A stretch of DNA of 64,000 bases from UBA4416 sp035439445. Its GTDB lineage: Bacteria > Bacteroidota > Bacteroidia > B-17B0 > Aurantibacillaceae. The notes below the pieces were generated by a model. The model was not told the origin of the DNA, ran no database searches, and was given only the letters and a program-made list of their open reading frames with translations. Position numbers and translations under genes: made by a program. The first letter of the stretch is position 1; every line of letters starts with the position of its first letter. The DNA lies in the NCBI GenBank assembly GCA_035439445.1, contig DAORKG010000004.1, positions 1-64,000 on the forward strand. Reading direction: 5' to 3'. This document shows, piece by piece, positions 59,074-64,000 of this stretch.

Positions 59074-59941
59074 GCAAGTATTTTTTTAAAAAATGAATAG
59101 GTGTTTCTCCACAATTCTTTTTGAAAAATCTGGCGAAATAAGAGTTGTCTTCAAAACCTAACAATGAGGCTATTTCGGAAACGTTATACTTTTTATGTAT
59201 TAATAAACGCTTTGCTTCTATAATAATTCGTTCAGCAATCAGTTCAGTGGTAGTTTTGTTTAAACATTCTTTACAAATTCGATTTAAATGTTTTTCACTC
59301 ATATTCATTAAATTGGCATACTCGTGAGGATATTTCTTGGTTTTATAATAAATATCTATAAGCTGTTCCAGTTTCCTAAGTTTTAATAAATAGGCTTTAT
59401 TTTTAATTTTTGTTGCTGGTAAATAGTGTCTTGATAATTCTATATATACTAAAGAAATCAGAGAATGAATTTTCTCATATTTCATAAGTTCATTAGACTG
59501 ATATTCTTCTACAATTAATTTAAAAAACTTTTCTAATTCTTCAAAGGTTTTCTTTTTAAGAATAACCATCGGAGGATTATGTGTAGAATTGAAAAAGGGA
59601 TAATCTAAAATACTTAACAAAGTAAAGCCCTTATCATAAAAATTTCCAGTGTGAAAAAACACATATCCATCAATATCTTTATTTAAAATCCAGTGATGCA
59701 TTTGACCCGGTCTCATTAAAAAAACAGTTCCCGGCTTTATATCATAAGTATTAAAATCTATTTCATGTGTGCCCCTGCCTTTTGTAAATAATACGATTAA
59801 GTAAAAATCATGTTTGTGAGGTTCTGATACAATGTGATGATGTTTTATATGAGGAGCGAAATAGTTGGCGTAAAAATCAGTATTTAATGCTTCTTCTTTA
59901 AAGTGCTTGATATTATATATCGGAAGTGTTTTTTTCACCAC
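59060..59941 (-). CDS. AraC-family transcription regulator
   Basis: The 293-residue protein has an N-terminal cupin-like ligand domain (about 30-105, HKHDFYLIVLFTKGRGTHEIDF and PGTVFLMRPGQMHHW) and two helix-turn-helices at the C-terminus (about 200-290). The signature there is SEIASLLGFEDNSYFARFFKKNCGETPIHF. It precedes and overlaps the DUF4442 gene, which it may control. The ligand is unknown. Confidence 0.88.
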   Translation of the reverse strand: MVKKTLPIYNIKHFKEEALNTDFYANYFAPHIKHHHIVSEPHKHDFYLIVLFTKGRGTHEIDFNTYDIKPGTVFLMRPGQMHHWILNKDIDGYVFFHTGNFYDKGFTLLSILDYPFFNSTHNPPMVILKKKTFEELEKFFKLIVEEYQSNELMKYEKIHSLISLVYIELSRHYLPATKIKNKAYLLKLRKLEQLIDIYYKTKKYPHEYANLMNMSEKHLNRICKECLNKTTTELIAERIIIEAKRLLIHKKYNVSEIASLLGFEDNSYFARFFKKNCGETPIHFLKKYLHESF

Positions 59942-60040
59942 ATAAATATACTAAAATGTCTTTATTGTGCTATATAATGTTATTTTAATTAAAGAGTTAT
60001 GATCACTCTAATTGTAATTTTAACGATAAATAAAAGAGTC

Positions 60041-60409
60041 ATGAATAATTTAAAATCAACAAAAGAGAATTTATTAAAATTAATTCTAAAAGAAAAATGT
60101 CCTAATTGTGGAAAAGGCAGTGTGTACCAAAAAAGGAAACATTTTATAGAATTACCTATTATGAATGATAGATGCGAAGAGTGCCAATATTATTTTGACA
60201 GAGAGCCTGGTTATTTTTTAGGAGCCATGTATATCAGTTATGGATTGGCAGTTGTACAAGGTATTATAACCTTTTTGCTGCTTTATTACTTTTTGCCAAA
60301 CATTCCCACTATTTGGGTAGTTTTAATCATACTTCTGGTTATTTTCCTTTTTTCCATAAAAAACTACAAACTTTCGAGGATTATTTACATTCATATATTC
60401 CCCTATTAA
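60041..60409 (+). CDS. DUF983 membrane protein
   Basis: Read from the ATG at 60041, the 122-residue product has two CxxC motifs at the N-terminus (CPNCGKG and CEECQYYF), followed by FDREPGYFLGAMYISYGLAV and two strong membrane spans (about 65-110). This is the DUF983 pattern. The family is often near cytochrome oxidase genes, but none is found here. The 14 extra upstream codons of the open frame are hydrophobic but out of the family pattern. Confidence 0.88.
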   Translation: MNNLKSTKENLLKLILKEKCPNCGKGSVYQKRKHFIELPIMNDRCEECQYYFDREPGYFLGAMYISYGLAVVQGIITFLLLYYFLPNIPTIWVVLIILLVIFLFSIKNYKLSRIIYIHIFPY

Positions 60410-60487
60410 TTAAGGGATTAACATATTTTTTGAGTTGGTTTATGGAATTTGTTTTTCACTGGCATCTAAATTGTAAAAACATTAATT

Positions 60488-61057
60488 ATGGAAATTTCAA
60501 TTCAAAAACCTTGTCACGAAAACTGGGACGGCATGACACCAAACGAACAAGGTGCATTTTGTGGTAAATGCATGAAAACTGTGGTTGATTTTAGCAACAA
60601 AACCATTGATGAGATCAAAGAATATTTTACGGGAAAACAAAACGAAAAAGTATGTGGTCGTTTTGAAACCCAGCAGCTCACTTCTTTAAGTTTTGATGCT
60701 TTTTTTAGTGAGTTTAAGGGGTTTAATTTCACAAAAAGATTTGCTGTAATATTATATTTTACTTTTGGTATGTGGTTGTTTAATGTTTCATCTGCAAGCG
60801 CTCAAACACATGAACCAATTAAAGGTGACGTGAAAGTTGATCATAGTATCATGGGCGGAGTAAGAGCAATGCCAACTCCAAAAGACACAGCAAAACCATG
60901 TGTTAAACCTAAAACGGGAGGAAAAGTTGTAAAAGGCAAAGTAAAATATACAAAGTTAGAACTAAAACCAGCTGAAGAAATTAAAATGGGGGAAGTTGTT
61001 GCTGAGCCAGCAAAAAAACAAACTACTAAGCCACAAACATCAAAACCTAAAAAATAA
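60488..61057 (+). CDS. Cys-rich N-terminal, single-span membrane protein of unknown function
   Basis: The 189-residue protein begins with a domain seen widely in Bacteroidota (ISIQKPCHENWDGMTPNEQGAFCGKCMKTVVDFSN, then KVCGRF), with Cys8, Cys24, Cys27 and Cys56 as possible zinc ligands. A membrane span follows (about 82-100, FAVILYFTFGMWLFNVSSA), then a Lys/Pro-rich tail, probably periplasmic. The N-terminus lacks a signal peptide, so it should be cytoplasmic. Function is unknown. A terminator follows directly. Confidence 0.65.
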   Translation: MEISIQKPCHENWDGMTPNEQGAFCGKCMKTVVDFSNKTIDEIKEYFTGKQNEKVCGRFETQQLTSLSFDAFFSEFKGFNFTKRFAVILYFTFGMWLFNVSSASAQTHEPIKGDVKVDHSIMGGVRAMPTPKDTAKPCVKPKTGGKVVKGKVKYTKLELKPAEEIKMGEVVAEPAKKQTTKPQTSKPKK

Positions 61058-61060
61058 ATA

Positions 61061-61091
61061 AAAAAGTCCGATAAATTTTATCGGACTTTTT
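61061..61091. terminator. bidirectional intrinsic terminator
   Basis: A perfect 14-bp stem (61061-61074 with 61078-61091, core GTCCGATAA / TTATCGGAC) with a three-base loop and A/T runs separates two convergent genes. Confidence 0.92.
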
Positions 61092-61107
61092 TATTTTAAG
61101 ATAATGA

Positions 61108-62028
61108 TTAATCTAATCGTAATGATGTGTTACCTATAATAACTCCATCACAAACAACTTCTATAATGTAGTTTCCTGGAACTAAAGGATCTTTACCTTC
61201 GCAATAAGTTACTCCACTAATTTCAGTATTAGCATAATTCAAAGCTTGTTTTCCTGCATAGTACCCGCTTGATTTATCAAAGCTAAAACGATAGTTATCA
61301 TCATAATTTTTTGCCATTTCTTTACCATCGGGAGTAACAATCCTCACGAATACTGTTTTTTCTCCTGCTTTTGCAATTTTGTTTTCTCCTAAAGAAAACG
61401 ACACTTTGATTTTTTCAGTGCGAGATGCTTTACTGGTTTCACTTTCTTTTTTACCGCCATTTTTAAATTTCACGCCTTTTGCCACAATATTAAAGCAAGT
61501 TAAGATTGATCCTTTTTGAATAGTAGCTTTTAAATCTTCTTTCTCTTTATTTAACGTCGTTGTTTTACCTTTTTCAGAATCTAGTTCTTTTAATACATTA
61601 TCTTTTTCTACAATTAAGTTTTTATTTAAAGTGCCTAATGAATCAATTGTTCTAACATACCCGCGCATAATTTGACGTAATGTTTCAGATTCTTTCTTTA
61701 ATTTAGATATGATGTAGGCATCGCCTTTATGTTTTTCTGCATCTTCCAGCAATTGAGCAATTTCAGCTTTTTTAGCTTCAATTTCAGCCTGTAACGCTTT
61801 GTCACTGGTTTGTAAATTACCGTAATCTTTTTGTAACTGAAGTAATTCTTCTTTCACATTATCACGTTCAACAATCACTTGTTCTTTTACAATAATTTCA
61901 TTTGCAGCTTTGTTTTTTTCTTGCGTATACATCCAAAATGTAACACCATTCGTAATTGCTAAAAGTGCAATTAGTATCCACAACAGTCCAGATTTTTTTC
62001 GATTCTCGTTCGATGTATTTTCCTCCAT
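61108..62028 (-). CDS. single-span membrane protein with long coiled coil
   Basis: The 306-residue protein has a membrane span near the N-terminus (about 13-31, GLLWILIALLAITNGVTFW), a coiled coil (about 35-180, rich in Glu and Lys in heptads), and a C-terminal strand-rich domain (about 190-306, IKVSFSLGENKIAKAGEKTVFVRIVTPDGKEM). The sort is common in Bacteroidota and unnamed. The body is probably in the periplasm. It is monocistronic, between two terminators. Confidence 0.65.
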   Translation of the reverse strand: MEENTSNENRKKSGLLWILIALLAITNGVTFWMYTQEKNKAANEIIVKEQVIVERDNVKEELLQLQKDYGNLQTSDKALQAEIEAKKAEIAQLLEDAEKHKGDAYIISKLKKESETLRQIMRGYVRTIDSLGTLNKNLIVEKDNVLKELDSEKGKTTTLNKEKEDLKATIQKGSILTCFNIVAKGVKFKNGGKKESETSKASRTEKIKVSFSLGENKIAKAGEKTVFVRIVTPDGKEMAKNYDDNYRFSFDKSSGYYAGKQALNYANTEISGVTYCEGKDPLVPGNYIIEVVCDGVIIGNTSLRLD

Positions 62029-62061
62029 TACAAAATTTTATTTCCTTCAAAATTAGTATAA

Positions 62062-62106
62062 AATTAAAAGCCCTTGGTGAAAGTTTTTCACTAAGGGCTT
62101 TTAATT
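62062..62106 (-). terminator. intrinsic terminator
   Basis: TAAAAGCCCTT pairs with AAGGGCTTTTA, and the stem goes on inward through GGTGAAA / TTTCACT to a small loop. It lies 16 bases beyond the stop of the C1 peptidase gene on the minus strand. Runs at both ends may also let it work on the plus strand. Confidence 0.85.
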
Positions 62107-62121
62107 AGTTTATTTTAACGC

Positions 62122-63306
62122 TTATTGAACAATACCTAATTTTTTTGCTATTGCTGCCGGAATTGCTTTTTTATGTAACATGATACTTGTTGTTTTATAT
62201 AAAACGTAAGCCTCAGAAGCATAAAAATAACCATCACATTCGTTTCTGTCTTTACCCCAAGAGTTTTTTACAATGTAATATGGGGTTGAGTTTTGATCTT
62301 TAACCAAGCCAACTACATGCATTCCATGATCATCTTGAGTTTCGTAATTATCAAATGCTATTTGACGATTCTCTTGAGTTACTTTCATTTGAGTATGCGG
62401 TTTTTTAACCAAATCAGCTCTTTCCGCTTCACTCATTTCAGAAAATGGCATTTCAGGAACAACTGCCAAACCTTCTTTGAATCTAAACCCTTTTTCACTC
62501 ACATCTGCGGCCCAGGCAAATGTATAGCCATTATTAATGGCACTTTGCATTACTTCCTGAAATTCATTTAATGGTAAATTATACATTTGGTCCCAGTTCC
62601 AGTTATCGGGAACTTCTAATGTAAATTTACTGTAAAATGGATGGTGAGTAAAAGAAGTTAAAAACACATAATCATCAGGGTTTATTCCTGTTGCTTCAGC
62701 ATAAGACTTTGGAGTATACTCTTTTCCTTTGTAAGTAAATTTTTCAGGAGCTTTACCCAAAAAAGCATCACAAGTACTTTCTACAGCATTGTGCATTGCT
62801 TCAAAATCAATTTTATTGTTTTTATCGTCAGCTACTGCAGATGTTATCCCTTTAATGGTTGCTTCTAAAACTGAGTGATTATGAGGTTCTTTTGGGTTTT
62901 TTTTCCCAGGATACACTTCTTCAGGAACTAAACCGTATTTTTTCATCACATTTACAACATCCGAAAATCCACCACCTTCGGCCATGTTTGCGCGACCGTG
63001 CATACGCACATAGTTATCGGCTTTTAATGGATATGCTTTACGAGCAATATACATTTCGGCAAAGTTGAAATCTTTCCCTTTTCCCATTCTTATTAATTCG
63101 CTTTCAAAAAACGACATTGATGAGAATGACCAACAAGTTCCTGTTTGTCCTTGGTTTTGAACAGCATTAGCATCTAAAGATTTTACTACTGTAAACTTGT
63201 AGTCGCTGCCTTTCATGTTTGTAAGCGGCTCTTGATAAGGGGCTTGTTGTGCTTGGCTATATGTAAACGAACATATAGCAAATGCAGATAGTAATAAATG
63301 TTTCAT
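62122..63306 (-). CDS. secreted C1-family cysteine peptidase (bleomycin hydrolase/PepC-like)
   Basis: The 394-residue protein has a signal peptide (MKHLLLSAFAICSFTYSQAQ) and a papain-fold domain. The oxyanion Gln and catalytic Cys lie in NQGQTGTCWSFSSMSFFESE, the His in DDHGMHVVGLV and the Asn in YIVKNSWGKD. The order and long spacing fit the C1B aminopeptidase C/bleomycin hydrolase group. Those are usually cytoplasmic; this one is exported, as in several Bacteroidota. It may trim peptides in the periplasm or outside. Confidence 0.88.
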   Translation of the reverse strand: MKHLLLSAFAICSFTYSQAQQAPYQEPLTNMKGSDYKFTVVKSLDANAVQNQGQTGTCWSFSSMSFFESELIRMGKGKDFNFAEMYIARKAYPLKADNYVRMHGRANMAEGGGFSDVVNVMKKYGLVPEEVYPGKKNPKEPHNHSVLEATIKGITSAVADDKNNKIDFEAMHNAVESTCDAFLGKAPEKFTYKGKEYTPKSYAEATGINPDDYVFLTSFTHHPFYSKFTLEVPDNWNWDQMYNLPLNEFQEVMQSAINNGYTFAWAADVSEKGFRFKEGLAVVPEMPFSEMSEAERADLVKKPHTQMKVTQENRQIAFDNYETQDDHGMHVVGLVKDQNSTPYYIVKNSWGKDRNECDGYFYASEAYVLYKTTSIMLHKKAIPAAIAKKLGIVQ

Positions 63307-63388
63307 AGGCTTTTTATTTGATAATGTAAAATTATTAAATCTAATTTTAGTTGGAGTTTAATAATTGTTGATTGGTTTTATAATAGGG

Positions 63389-63769
63389 TTAATTGGCTTG
63401 TTTTATATATTTAAGTAAGAATGAAATTTCGAAAACAGTAAAAACTAAATATTGAATCATAAAATGACATGTAAATGCCAAGGCCTGAGGCTTGTTGATG
63501 AGCGAATAAATAAAAACAAAAATCATACAAGCTAATAAACGAGCCATGCTCATTGCTAAAGTTTTAAATATAAATTCTTTAGATTGTTTCTCGCCTTTGG
63601 TTAATAAAGCATTAACTCCCAATGTGCTTAAAGCAAAAAAAACAGTGGGTATCCAAAAATGATTTGTAGTAAAGTAACGGTTTGGAATTTGACTTAAGCC
63701 ATAGGAAAGGATTAATGCACCTAAACAAACTGAAATAAACTGTATATAATATTTTATTTGATTTTGCAT
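63389..63769 (-). CDS. four-span membrane protein of the AtpZ neighbourhood
   Basis: The 126-residue protein has four hydrophobic segments (YIQFISVCLGALILSYGL, then FWIPTVFFALSTLGVNALL, MARLLACMIFVFIYSLI and MIQYLVFTVFEISFLL). Its start codon shares one base with the stop of the AtpZ-like gene (TAATG), so the two are coupled. In other Bacteroidota a similar protein lies between AtpZ and the F0 a subunit, where it may act like AtpI. Here no atpB follows. Confidence 0.65.
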   Translation of the reverse strand: MQNQIKYYIQFISVCLGALILSYGLSQIPNRYFTTNHFWIPTVFFALSTLGVNALLTKGEKQSKEFIFKTLAMSMARLLACMIFVFIYSLINKPQALAFTCHFMIQYLVFTVFEISFLLKYIKQAN

Positions 63770-63999
63770 TATTTGTCTGGCTTTATAAAATCTTTTAAAA
63801 CAATATACATAGCTATTCCAATTGATAATAGACTTAAAATAATTGTAAAAATAGGGGTAGTATTATTGTAGTGTTGATCAAGTTTATACCCACCATAGCA
63901 TCCTCCTCCAATAATAACAGCCATTTGAATACCTAATGCACTGTATTTTGCATAGGCATTAAGCGGTTTGGGTTGCTGCTTCTCGTTTTTCTGAGACAT
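63769..63999 (-). CDS. AtpZ/AtpI family protein
   Basis: This 76-residue protein has two membrane spans (about 18-34, ALGIQMAVIIGGGCYGGYKL, and 50-68, FTIILSLLSIGIAMYIVL) around a short loop with KLDQHYNNTTP. It fits the AtpZ/AtpI family, which supports c-ring assembly or cation supply to the F-type ATP synthase. The ATG is at 63997-63999 and the gene is complete, one base from the window edge. Its upstream neighbour is not visible. It is coupled to the four-span protein downstream. Confidence 0.8.
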   Translation of the reverse strand: MSQKNEKQQPKPLNAYAKYSALGIQMAVIIGGGCYGGYKLDQHYNNTTPIFTIILSLLSIGIAMYIVLKDFIKPDK

Positions 64000-64000
64000 T

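Noticed and set aside
60313..60567. Plus-strand open frame of 84 residues spanning the DUF983 3' end
   Set aside because: I considered a frameshift extension of DUF983, but the annotated frame ends at the normal family length. The other frame shows no family motif and overlaps the next gene.
1..64000. CRISPR array, prophage or restriction-modification system
   Set aside because: No regularly spaced direct repeats, cas genes, phage structural genes or methyltransferase/nuclease pairs were seen in any frame.

Overview
The window looks like a chromosomal segment of an AT-rich member of the Bacteroidota, probably a flavobacterium-like aerobic heterotroph. Four things point there: two secreted proteins end in type IX secretion sorting domains, several genes and the tRNA are preceded by the TAnnTTTG -7 box of this phylum, Shine-Dalgarno sequences are weak, and several families are typical of the phylum (DUF983, the Haem_bd cytochrome, CarboxypepD/TonB-plug proteins, single-chain HemC-HemD). 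I see no prophage, CRISPR array, rRNA operon or large insertion sequence. No stretch over 300 bases lacks a gene.

Layout. 1-8.8 kb: a minus-strand operon (trmB, a small channel-like protein, lgt, a DUF1569 protein), divergent pyk, an S4 protein, then two ECF sigma factor loci. One sigma factor is paired with a TPR membrane protein and faces a barrel-less TonB-plug protein. The other is paired with a membrane-anchored trypsin-like protease that has an anti-sigma-like N-terminus. 8.8-19.3 kb: pepP, a secreted endonuclease/phosphatase-type protein, a type IX cargo protein, a haem-binding protein, an outer-membrane protein, sucAB and small envelope proteins. 19.4-25.5 kb: pgk, a transaldolase-CBS fusion next to a KdsC-like phosphatase, and the radical SAM/DUF4130 pair predicted to act on DNA. 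25.5-30.1 kb: haem operon hemA, hemCD fusion, a multi-spanning membrane protein, hemB. 30.3-37.9 kb: acs, a lipoprotein, a glutaryl-CoA dehydrogenase-like enzyme, a metal-ligand-rich membrane protein, a second type IX cargo protein and a lemA-TPM-TPM operon. 38-46.3 kb: an Omp85 protein, a periplasmic propeller sensor with a SpoIIE phosphatase, comEC and an Smr protein; the first three use TTG, TTG and GTG starts. 46.3-48.2 kb: kbl, then a small GIY-YIG gene lying between a broken 5' copy of tRNA-Leu and the intact tRNA-Leu. 48.2-58 kb: a LysR regulator, an RND efflux operon, two tiny membrane proteins, a DUF6671 zinc-ribbon protein and an SbtA-type bicarbonate transporter. 58-64 kb: PhnA-like protein, DUF4442 protein with an AraC regulator, DUF983, a coiled-coil membrane protein, a secreted C1 peptidase and an AtpZ-type pair.

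Much of the metabolism is central carbon metabolism (pgk, pyk, acs, sucAB, kbl) plus tetrapyrrole synthesis from glutamyl-tRNA. The least ordinary parts are the tRNA-Leu/GIY-YIG cassette, the transaldolase-CBS plus KdsC-like pair, the two ECF sigma loci with unusual partners, and a 16-base palindromic box placed at the same distance upstream of two envelope-protein genes. All family assignments come from reading motifs; no database search was run.
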